Position numbers and translations under genes: made by a program
The notes under the pieces: generated by a model
What the model was told of the DNA's origin: nothing
Database searches by the model: none
What the model saw: only the letters and a program-made list of their open reading frames with translations
Shown here: positions 1 through 5,682 of the stretch, piece by piece
How the letters are laid out: each line of letters starts with the position of its first letter
Numbering within the stretch: the first letter of the stretch is position 1
Assembly (NCBI GenBank): GCA_002441205.1
Contig: DJVN01000025.1
Location: 1-8,013, forward strand
From: Syntrophaceae bacterium UBA6255
GTDB lineage: Bacteria; Desulfobacterota; Syntrophia; Syntrophales; Smithellaceae
Direction: 5' to 3'
Length of the DNA stretch: 8,013 nucleotides

Positions 1-201
1 TTCGCTTGCGCAATTGGAGTCTCACGACCTCCGTTGCGCGGGACCCGGCCATATAAATTTTCTTTAACATCAGGGGCATGATCCCCTTTGATCCGGGCAT
101 CAATTCCAGCGTGGCAAGGAGATAGTTCGACTTACCAATTCCGCTACGCTTCGCTTGCGCAATTGGAGTCTCACAACCTCCGTTGCGCGGGACCCGGCCA
201 T
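1..201. repeat. 149-bp direct repeat with hairpin-bearing 52-bp core
   Basis: Positions 1-52 and 150-201 are the same 52-bp sequence with a single difference (G at 26, A at 175). The window opens at the first base of the match, so the array may continue leftwards with a 149-bp period. The core can fold: GCGCAA (8-13) pairs with TTGCGC (34-39) and GGAG (16-19) with CTCC (29-32), leaving a 9-nt loop. The spacer holds a smaller hairpin, AGGGG-CATGAT-CCCCT. It is clearly richer in G+C than the AT-rich DNA on its right. On the minus strand one frame stays open through most of it, but 149 is not a multiple of three, so the two cores are read in different frames, which argues against coding. It may be a dispersed intergenic (REP/MITE-like) element or a short tandem array; I cannot name the family. 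Positions 202-329, up to the tRNA, hold nothing I can identify. Confidence 0.8.
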
Positions 202-329
202 TTTTTATTTATAACAACCTTTTCGCTGAGACTTTTAATAGATAAATGAACAGGAATCAACTCAAATTTTTCCAGTCCGTTTTAGAAAAACGATGTCACT
301 GTTTTTACAAAGGATTGTTTAATAAATAA

Positions 330-423
330 TGGCGGAGAGAGCGGGATTTGAACCCGCGGTACACCTTTGGGGGCATACACACGATTTCCAGTCGTGCTCC
401 TTCAGCCGCTCGGACATCTCTCC
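330..423 (-). tRNA. tRNA-Ser (anticodon GGA)
   Basis: Read on the minus strand, the acceptor GGAGAGA (423-417) pairs with TCTCTCC (340-334), followed by G73 and an encoded CCA (332-330). The anticodon stem-loop is CACGA-CTGGAAA-TCGTG, giving anticodon GGA, which reads UCC and UCU serine codons. The T arm is GCGGG-TTCAAAT-CCCGC. The long variable arm GTATGCC/GGTGTAC forms seven pairs including two wobbles, as expected of a class II serine tRNA. The length of 94 nt with CCA is normal. It is a canonical serine isoacceptor, not the UCA-anticodon tRNA-Sec that selD would need. It stands alone, divergent from the gene at 767. Confidence 0.97.
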
Positions 424-766
424 TTTAACAACTATTGCTTAACCTGTATTTTAAGGTTGTTGTTTGTAACAAATATAAATTTATAATTCAAGGTTTATCA
501 TCATAGAAAAAGGCGCATCGCCAGAATCCTTTTCGATGGGCAATGCTAAAGTGAATTTGTATTATTATTTTCAATGCTTTCCTCTTCAGCTATCATTGTA
601 TATGGGTGTTTAGCAATCGTTTATCGAACGTAAGTTATTTCCGGACTTAGCAAATACTGCTTCATGGCAGGAATTTTAAAATTCATTCAGCCGTTCAAAA
701 GAAAATCATCAAAAATTTAATGAAAGATAATCTGACATGTGTTACCTATAACTTAAAAAGGTCAAT
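424..766. other. Gene-less stretch between tRNA-Ser and the membrane-TPR gene
   Basis: No convincing ORF is seen on either strand. It must carry the promoters of two divergent genes, but neither has a good sigma70 match: a TAAAAT at 448-453 (minus strand) could be a -10 for the tRNA, and a TATAAC at 747-752 could serve the downstream gene; neither has a well-placed -35. A short inverted repeat AACCT/AGGTT lies at about 441-457. A weak hairpin with arms 513-520 and 534-541 (eight positions, one mismatch) has no T-tract. Nothing else stands out. Confidence 0.4.
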
Positions 767-2344
767 ATGTTAAATAAGATAAACATCAGCCCGGCAAGAC
801 AAAAACTTATTATTAATATTATCTTGTGTATTGCTATACTTACTGTTTACTGGCAGGTTACCCAATATGGGTTTGTCAATCTTGATGACGATGATTATGT
901 CAGAAAGAATCGTCATATTCGCTTAGGAATCGAAGGAATTCGTTGGGCATTTTTTTCGGTCTACGCCCAATTCTGGCATCCTTTAACGTGGCTTTCCCTA
1001 ATGGTCGATTATAAACTTTATGGTCCGAATGCCGGCGGTTATCACCTTACCAATATTATCCTGCATATTTTAAGTACTTTGTTGCTTTTCCGGCTTTTGA
1101 ACCGAATGACTGGTGCTATCTGGAAAAGCGCTTTTATCGCGGCGCTCTTTGCCCTACATCCCCTGCGAGTAGAATCGGTAGCCTGGATTTCCGAACGCAA
1201 AGATGTTCTGAGCGCGTTTTTCTGGATGCTGACACTTTCTCTTTATGTCTATTATACAGAGAACCCAAATATAAAAAGATATGTTTTAACGCTTGTTTCA
1301 TATGCCCTTGCCCTCATGAGCAAACCCATGGTGGTAACTTTGCCAGTCATAATGATTTTGCTTGATTACTGGCCGCTTTCCAGATGCCGCATCGGAAGTG
1401 AATCGCAGAAAGGTAATTTGTTTTTATGGCAGTTGAAGGAGAAAACACCTTTTTTTGTTCTCTCCGCGATCTTTTCCACTATTACCATTTATAACCAGTT
1501 CAAGCCGTCGGGAGACGCTTTCCCTTTGAGTTCCAGAATCGCGAACTCGTTTGTTTCTTTTATAACTTATCCGATCAAGATTTTATGGCCTCATGATCTG
1601 ACTATTAGCTATCCTTTTAGATTTGAAATTCCCGCATGGCAGTTCTTGGGAGCTGCTTTACTGACTGTACTCATTAGCGCCGCTGTCATTGTAACGGCAA
1701 AACGCTTTCAATATCTCTTCGTTGGATGGATGTGGTACGTTATAACCATTATGCCGGTGATCGGAATCATTCAGAATGGAGACTACGGAATGGCGGACCG
1801 CTACACGTATCTTCCCTCCATCGGTATTTCCATTATGCTGATTTGGGGATTGCCGCCTCTGATGAAGAGCAAAAATTTTTTATTCCTCGCGGGAATTACC
1901 GTTCTCACTATCATGGCGGTTTTGTCATGGAATCAATGTGGCTACTGGAAAAACAGTGTCAATCTTTTCAATCACGCTTTGAGCGTAACAAAGAATAATT
2001 TTTTAGCGCATAATGATTTAGGACTTGCCTTATATGAAAAAGGCAAATTTGAGGAAGCTATCCGTCATTATAACGAGGCGGTTCTTATAGCGCCGCGTTA
2101 TGCTTATGCCTATCATAATCGGGGGGTTGCTTACGCAAAACTCGGTCGGTATCAAAAAGCTTTCGATGATTTCAATAGGGCCATCCGTCTGAAGCCAAAT
2201 TATGCTATGGCCTACAACAACAGGGCATATGCCCACTTCCTTCAAGGAAATAAAGAGCTCGGTTGCCATGATGCGCAAAAAGCCTGTTCCATGAAAATAT
2301 GCACAACATTAAAGATGTATCAAAGCAAAGGATACTGCCAGTGA
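767..2344 (+). CDS. Multi-pass membrane protein with C-terminal TPRs (GT-C/TMTC-like, putative glycosyltransferase)
   Basis: The 525-aa protein has about ten hydrophobic segments (roughly residues 15-36, 92-111, 119-133, 147-163, 172-200, 228-243, 258-275, 293-311, 316-335, 350-387), then three TPR units at about 412-445, 446-479 and 480-513. The first loop after TM1 carries an acidic cluster LDDDDYV (39-45), where GT-C enzymes such as protein O-mannosyltransferases place their catalytic acid. Other strong signatures are HPL (71-73), a HPLRVESVAW block with a following SERKDVLS (131-149), and DRYTYLPS (344-351). This arrangement is known from bacterial TPR membrane proteins related to eukaryotic TMTC O-mannosyltransferases. 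Transfer of a lipid-linked sugar to protein or surface polymer is inferred; the substrate is unknown. The third TPR is degenerate and runs into a Cys-containing tail (C500, C507, C512, C524). The ATG is preceded by AAAAAGG five bases upstream, a modest ribosome site. It appears monocistronic. Confidence 0.85.
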   Translation: MLNKINISPARQKLIINIILCIAILTVYWQVTQYGFVNLDDDDYVRKNRHIRLGIEGIRWAFFSVYAQFWHPLTWLSLMVDYKLYGPNAGGYHLTNIILHILSTLLLFRLLNRMTGAIWKSAFIAALFALHPLRVESVAWISERKDVLSAFFWMLTLSLYVYYTENPNIKRYVLTLVSYALALMSKPMVVTLPVIMILLDYWPLSRCRIGSESQKGNLFLWQLKEKTPFFVLSAIFSTITIYNQFKPSGDAFPLSSRIANSFVSFITYPIKILWPHDLTISYPFRFEIPAWQFLGAALLTVLISAAVIVTAKRFQYLFVGWMWYVITIMPVIGIIQNGDYGMADRYTYLPSIGISIMLIWGLPPLMKSKNFLFLAGITVLTIMAVLSWNQCGYWKNSVNLFNHALSVTKNNFLAHNDLGLALYEKGKFEEAIRHYNEAVLIAPRYAYAYHNRGVAYAKLGRYQKAFDDFNRAIRLKPNYAMAYNNRAYAHFLQGNKELGCHDAQKACSMKICTTLKMYQSKGYCQ

Positions 2345-2421
2345 ATCTTTAGAGCTTCATTATAATGTAAAAATGTTATTCCATCAGTAGAAATAAACCG
2401 TTTTTAACAAAGGGAGGCCCT

Positions 2422-2487
2422 ATGACGATAGGCGCAAGAAATGTAACAACCATCCCCTCAGCAAGCTACGGGGGAACGGTAAGTTAA
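2422..2487 (+). CDS. Possible 21-aa small ORF with strong ribosome site
   Basis: An ATG follows AAAGGGAGG with about five bases between, the best Shine-Dalgarno match in this intergenic region. The frame runs 21 codons (MTIGARNVTT IPSASYGGTV S) to TAA. The peptide has no membrane segment, signal or known motif. The ORF ends before the promoter of the next gene (2510-2538), so it would have to be transcribed from upstream, perhaps with the membrane-TPR gene. The alternative is a structured RNA or chance: CCCC and GGGG around 2454-2474 can pair, and parts look vaguely like a cyclic-di-GMP-I aptamer, but the helices do not close properly. Coding is unproven. Confidence 0.25.
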   Translation: MTIGARNVTTIPSASYGGTVS

Positions 2488-2509
2488 ACATCATTATTAA
2501 GGAGTTTAT

Positions 2510-2562
2510 TTGACATAAAAAATCTATTTTAGTATAGGTGTATCATTAGCCTCTGATATAAT
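2510..2562 (+). promoter_or_regulatory. Promoter region of the secreted NTF2-like protein gene
   Basis: A perfect -35 TTGACA (2510-2515) is followed after 17 bp by TATAGG (2533-2538). A second candidate, just downstream, is an extended -10: TG at 2554-2555, one base, then perfect TATAAT (2557-2562), but with no -35 at the right distance. Either would start transcription 50-75 bases before the ATG at 2618. Which is used cannot be decided from sequence. Confidence 0.65.
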
Positions 2563-2617
2563 TGCATTATCGACTATGTAAGTTTTTTCAAAAAAATCCA
2601 GGCAAAAGGAGAAGGGT

Positions 2618-3316
2618 ATGAAAAAATTTTTCATTTTAACCATTGGCTTAATATTGTTTTTTTGTGTAACGATAGCACAGGCAGAAACAGAGGACAACAC
2701 AACTGCTGGGGCTAAACAATGGTGGGAAGATGGTTACGTTCGTCCACCGAAAGTTGAAGAGCCTACCGCTCCGGTTGAAGCAGTCACCCCCGATGAAGCT
2801 ATGACTTCAGTTGAAGCATCTGCCCTCAAGGTTGAAGATGCTGCCGTTGCGGTGGAAGTAGTCTCCCCCAAGGCTGAAGAGCCTGCCGCTTCAACGGAAG
2901 TAACTACCGCAAACGTTGAAGAACCTGCACCCCTGGTTGATACTGCCGCTCCGGCCATTGCTGACAGGAATTTAGCTCCGAAAAGCAGTAAAGAAGGTAT
3001 CCAAAACTTGATAAATAAATGGCTGACAAGTTGGCAATCTGGAGACATGGAAAATTACCGCAGTTTTTATGCGTCAGATTTTAAATCAAAAGGAAAGAAC
3101 CTGGATGCCTGGGTTGCTCAGAAAACCGCCATACATAGTAAAAATAAAAATGTAAAAATCAGCATTGATGATTTGCAAATAGTAGCGGAAGAAAACATTG
3201 CCTCAGCAGCTTTTATCGAGCGTTATAGTTCATCTACAAATAAAAATTCAGGCAAAAAGATATTAAAGTTTAAAAAAATAAACAACGAATGGAAAATAGA
3301 TAAAGAAATTATCTAA
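2618..3316 (+). CDS. Secreted repeat-containing protein with C-terminal NTF2-like (SnoaL/Cds6-type) domain
   Basis: The 232-aa protein starts with a classical signal peptide: MKK, a hydrophobic core (5-19) and an AQA cleavage site after residue 22. There is no lipobox, so a free periplasmic or secreted protein is expected. Residues 45-112 are a Pro/Glu/Val/Ala-rich stretch of about five 14-residue units, probably an extended linker. Residues 125-232 resemble the NTF2-like fold found at the C-terminus of Cds6-type L,D-transpeptidases and related cell-envelope proteins: a helix with WLTSWQSGDMENYRSFY, then SDFKSKG, W165, and alternating beta strands ending in NNEWKIDKE. There is no catalytic transpeptidase domain, so a binding or scaffold role in the envelope is the most I can infer. 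The start is supported by AAGGAGAAGG just upstream. It is a single-gene unit with its own promoter and a strong terminator. Confidence 0.8.
   Translation: MKKFFILTIGLILFFCVTIAQAETEDNTTAGAKQWWEDGYVRPPKVEEPTAPVEAVTPDEAMTSVEASALKVEDAAVAVEVVSPKAEEPAASTEVTTANVEEPAPLVDTAAPAIADRNLAPKSSKEGIQNLINKWLTSWQSGDMENYRSFYASDFKSKGKNLDAWVAQKTAIHSKNKNVKISIDDLQIVAEENIASAAFIERYSSSTNKNSGKKILKFKKINNEWKIDKEII
2750..2953 (+). repeat. Degenerate 42-bp coding repeat (14-residue units)
   Basis: The translated units align as residues 45-58, 59-70 (two residues short), 71-84, 85-98 and 99-112, for example KVEEPTAPVEAVTP, KVEDAAVAVEVVSP, KAEEPAASTEVTTA and NVEEPAPLVDTAAP. The pattern is x-V/A-E-E/D-P-x-A-x-x-E-V. The DNA copies have diverged, so this is an old in-frame minisatellite and not a recent expansion. 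Confidence 0.65.
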
Positions 3317-3352
3317 CAATAATCATTATCAAATTGCAGATCTTTTTGTTTA

Positions 3353-3392
3353 AAAAGAAAGGCAGTGTCAGCAATGTCACTGCCTTTCTTTT
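3353..3392. terminator. Strong hairpin terminator, probably bidirectional
   Basis: AAAAGAAAGGCAGTG (3353-3367) pairs perfectly with CACTGCCTTTCTTTT (3378-3392). The top of the stem adds one mismatch, two pairs and a GCAA tetraloop (3371-3374). The T-rich right arm runs into TTATATCTTTT. It lies 37 bases after the stop of the secreted-protein gene and insulates the selD promoter from read-through. The A-rich left arm would also work as a T-tract on the other strand. Confidence 0.92.
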
Positions 3393-3466
3393 ATATCTTT
3401 TAAAATGAGACTCTATGAAGAGGGAAATATAAACTCCGCGGCCTGTTTGGGGGTTTACATTCGTGA

Positions 3467-3495
3467 TTGACACGCAAAGCCGTTCTTCTTATACT
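3467..3495 (+). promoter_or_regulatory. Sigma70-type promoter of selD
   Basis: Perfect -35 TTGACA (3467-3472), 17-bp spacer, -10 TATACT (3490-3495, five of six). Transcription would start near 3502, leaving a leader of about 28 nt that contains the AAAAGGAG ribosome site. There is no room for a long regulatory leader, so any selenium response is more likely to act at the UGA codon. Confidence 0.8.
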
Positions 3496-3529
3496 TCACG
3501 CATCACTCCCTCAATTTTAAAAGGAGCTC

Positions 3530-4579
3530 ATGGAAGAAAAAAAAGTTGTTCGTTTAACCGAGACAGTGCAGAGCGCTGGTTGAGCCTGCAAGATAGGCCC
3601 GGGTGACCTGTCCGAAATCATGCGTGATTTGCCGCTGATTCAAGATCCGAATTTGTTGAGCGGATTTGAGCACGCGGAAGACGCGGGCGTGTATAAAATT
3701 TCCGCCGATCTTACCCTGGTACAGACGGTTGATTTTTTTACCCCCACGGTTGACGATCCTTTTACATTCGGACAGATTGCCGCGACCAACGCGCTCAACG
3801 ACATTTACGCCATGGGCGCGAAACCTTTAACAGCCATGAATATTGTCTGCTTCCCGATTAAAACCATGGACAAATCTGTGCTGCGGGAAGTTTTACTTGG
3901 TGGTCTGGACAAAATGCGCGAAGCCGGTGTTTTACTTGTCGGCGGACACAGCGTAGAAGACAATGAAATCAAGTACGGTCTTTCCGTGACTGGCGTTGTT
4001 CATCCCGATAAGGTGTTATACAACCGTGGCGCCAAAGCCGGCGATAAACTGATTCTGACAAAACCTCTGGGCACCGGTATTATCAGCACGGCAATAAAAG
4101 CCCGGGAAGCATCCGATGAACAAATAAAGCAGGCCGTGGCTGTTATGGCCGGACTTAATAAAAAAGCCTCGGAAATGATGATAGCCGAAGGCGACGTCCA
4201 CGCCTGCACCGATATAACCGGATTCGGTTTGTTTGGACACGCCTGTGAAATGATTGAAGGCGGCGACACCGGCCTGCGTATCAATTCCCAAGCCATACCC
4301 ATGCTGACAGGAGTGCGGGAATTGATTGAAACAGGTTTTGTTCCCGGTGGTCTTTACCGCAACAAGGATTTCCGCATCAATCAAATCGTAAAAGGAAAAT
4401 CCTGTCCGGACTGGCTTTTTGATTTACTGTTTGATCCGCAAACAGCAGGGGGGTTATTCTTCAGTCTTCCCGAAAACAAGGCTCAAAATCTTGTAGAGAA
4501 AATGCGCGGTGAGGGCATTGCCGCCTCGATGATTGGCGATGTCGTCAAGGAACACCCGGGTAATATTTTTATTTATTAA
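3530..4579 (+). CDS. selD: Selenide, water dikinase SelD, selenocysteine-containing (UGA at 3581-3583 = Sec18)
   Basis: SelD uses ATP and selenide to make selenophosphate, the selenium donor for selenocysteyl-tRNA and selenouridine synthesis. The real start is the ATG at 3530, with AAAAGGAG four bases upstream and a promoter at 3467-3495. From there the frame gives 17 residues, an in-frame TGA at codon 18, then runs to TAA at 4577-4579: 349 residues with Sec, the usual SelD length. Around the TGA the protein reads SAG-U-ACKIGPGDL, which matches the family motif GAGCGCK with Sec in place of the catalytic Cys (Cys17 in E. coli) and the essential Lys kept (K21). Asp residues at 51, 68 (VDFFTP) and 91 (NALNDIYAMGAKP) fit the Mg-ATP ligands. 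Further family blocks are GGHSVED, GTG in the Walker-like turn near 154, TDITGFGLFGH and DPQTAGG. A Met-31 start (3620) would lack Sec and Lys and would be inactive. Sec-type SelD is known in bacteria, including deltaproteobacteria. Confidence 0.96.
3581..3612 (+). promoter_or_regulatory. Candidate bacterial SECIS element directing Sec insertion at the selD UGA
   Basis: Eight nt after the UGA, GATAGG (3592-3597) pairs with CCTGTC (3607-3612): six pairs including one U-G wobble, with a 9-nt loop CCCGGGTGA. The loop carries GGU at 3602-3604, starting 19 nt after the UGA. As I recall it, the E. coli fdhF SECIS has its GGUC loop start at the same distance. Bacterial SECIS elements sit inside the coding region right after the UGA and bind SelB. 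The fold was found by eye; an alternative GCCT/AGGC hairpin (3584-3598) is shorter. Confidence 0.65.
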
Positions 4580-4614
4580 AGGAGGCGGAACCGGCAACGC
4601 ATAAAACCGTATCC

Positions 4615-5661
4615 ATGAAAGAAGACGTATTTCCGATTAGAAAAGAAACCGGGCTGAATTTTAATAAACTTATGGACATGGTTCAGCCTGATGATTCTTT
4701 ATTGCTGATGATGCATGGCAGTCCGGATCCCGACGCTATCGCTTCGGCCATGGCGTTGCATGAAGTCTTACAGAAAACAAAAGGTCTCTCCAGAAGCGCG
4801 TTCATGTCCACGGAACCGTTAATCAGGCAGCAAAACATTGAGTTTGCGTCCTCCATGCATGTACATATCCAGTTAATGAATCAAGTGGATATTCAATCTT
4901 ACCGTCTGATAGCCCTGATGGACGCCCAGCCTTCCTTCTTCAGCCGGGAAATGAATTTTATCAGGCCGCACATTGTCTTTGACCATCACCCTTACGAAGG
5001 AGAATGGAGTGCCGAGCTCATGGATATTCGGCCTAATTACGGCGCCCTGTCCAGCATCATGACGGAATATCTGCTTTGCTCGCGCATTAAAATTTCCCGT
5101 AATCTTCACACAGCCCTTCTTTACGGCATCAAAACCGATACGGATAATTTTGACCGTTCCACGATCATCGAAGACATCAGAGCTTATACATATCACTCAA
5201 AATACGCGAATATACAGTTCATCCGCCGTATCGAACTTAATCAAACACCGGAACGTTTCCTGAAATATTTTAATTATGCTTATCATCACATAAATAATTT
5301 CCGGGGACGGCGCGTCTGTTTTCTGGGAAATGTGGAAAGCGCCGATGTCTGCGTGCAAATCGCGGATTTTTATTTGCGGCTGATCGGGACGTATTACGTG
5401 GTCGTATCCGGAATTATAGGCGACCGGTTGATTATTATCTTTCGCGGGGACGGATACAGGCAGAACTGCGGAGAGATCGCAAAAAGGGCATTTGGATCGA
5501 TCGGTAAAGGCGGAGGACACCGGAGCGCGGCGCGAATGGAAATCCCCCTAGATATATTGAAAGAAAACCTGGAAGGGGCTTTATCGCAAAGGAGTGTGGA
5601 GAAATTTCTTTTCAAACAGTTGAAAAGAGAGTCCAAACCTGTATCCGGCGTGAATGAATAA
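4615..5661 (+). CDS. DHH-family phosphoesterase (NrnA/RecJ-like superfamily)
   Basis: The 348-aa protein has the metal-binding motifs of the DHH superfamily in order: HGSPDPD (H34, D38, D40), LMDAQ (D103), the signature DHHP (123-126) and KTDTDNF (D175, D177). The C-terminal DHHA1 substrate-binding domain ends with GKGGGHR (297-303). Motifs and length match NrnA-type nanoRNase/pAp phosphatases and cyclic-dinucleotide phosphodiesterases, so a Mn-dependent cytoplasmic hydrolase of short oligonucleotides, pAp or cyclic dinucleotides is likely; the exact substrate is open. It starts 35 bases after selD and is probably co-transcribed with it. The start is uncertain: the only good Shine-Dalgarno, AAAGGAGG at 4578-4585, lies about 29 bases before the ATG, and no ATG, GTG or TTG lies in frame between. 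I keep ATG 4615 because all motifs lie after it; Met20 or Met22 is the alternative. Confidence 0.9.
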   Translation: MKEDVFPIRKETGLNFNKLMDMVQPDDSLLLMMHGSPDPDAIASAMALHEVLQKTKGLSRSAFMSTEPLIRQQNIEFASSMHVHIQLMNQVDIQSYRLIALMDAQPSFFSREMNFIRPHIVFDHHPYEGEWSAELMDIRPNYGALSSIMTEYLLCSRIKISRNLHTALLYGIKTDTDNFDRSTIIEDIRAYTYHSKYANIQFIRRIELNQTPERFLKYFNYAYHHINNFRGRRVCFLGNVESADVCVQIADFYLRLIGTYYVVVSGIIGDRLIIIFRGDGYRQNCGEIAKRAFGSIGKGGGHRSAARMEIPLDILKENLEGALSQRSVEKFLFKQLKRESKPVSGVNE

Positions 5662-5682
5662 AATATTGCAGAAAGGAAGTTT

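Noticed and set aside
131..155. tRNA-Leu fragment on the minus strand (GCGGAATTGGTA resembles the D-arm region)
   Set aside because: No acceptor stem, anticodon arm or T arm follows in the expected places; the likeness is limited to about a dozen bases.
1..201. CRISPR array
   Set aside because: Only two repeat copies are visible, the repeat is 52 bp with a 97-bp spacer, and no cas genes are present; these sizes do not fit CRISPR.
1..201. Minus-strand coding region through the repeat, including a GIGKS string like the end of a P-loop
   Set aside because: The full Walker A spacing is absent, the two repeat cores fall in different frames, and no start with a ribosome site is seen.
278..292. 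CGTTTT-AGA-AAAACG hairpin as the tRNA terminator
   Set aside because: The stem is AT-rich and short, and no T-tract follows on the minus strand.
448..472. Minus-strand promoter for tRNA-Ser (TTGTTA and TAAAAT)
   Set aside because: The spacer is only 13 bp, too short for a normal sigma70 promoter.
2422..2487. Cyclic-di-GMP-I riboswitch controlling the gene at 2618
   Set aside because: The expected closing helices do not form, and the gene's own promoter lies downstream of the element, so it would not be in that leader.
2734..3048. Minus-strand 104-residue ORF opposite the secreted-protein gene
   Set aside because: It mirrors the low-complexity 42-bp repeats of the real gene and has no ribosome site or recognisable domain.
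3620..4579. SelD starting at Met 3620 (319 residues)
   Set aside because: It lacks the catalytic Cys/Sec and Lys, has no ribosome site, and the upstream frame with UGA as Sec restores the full family sequence.
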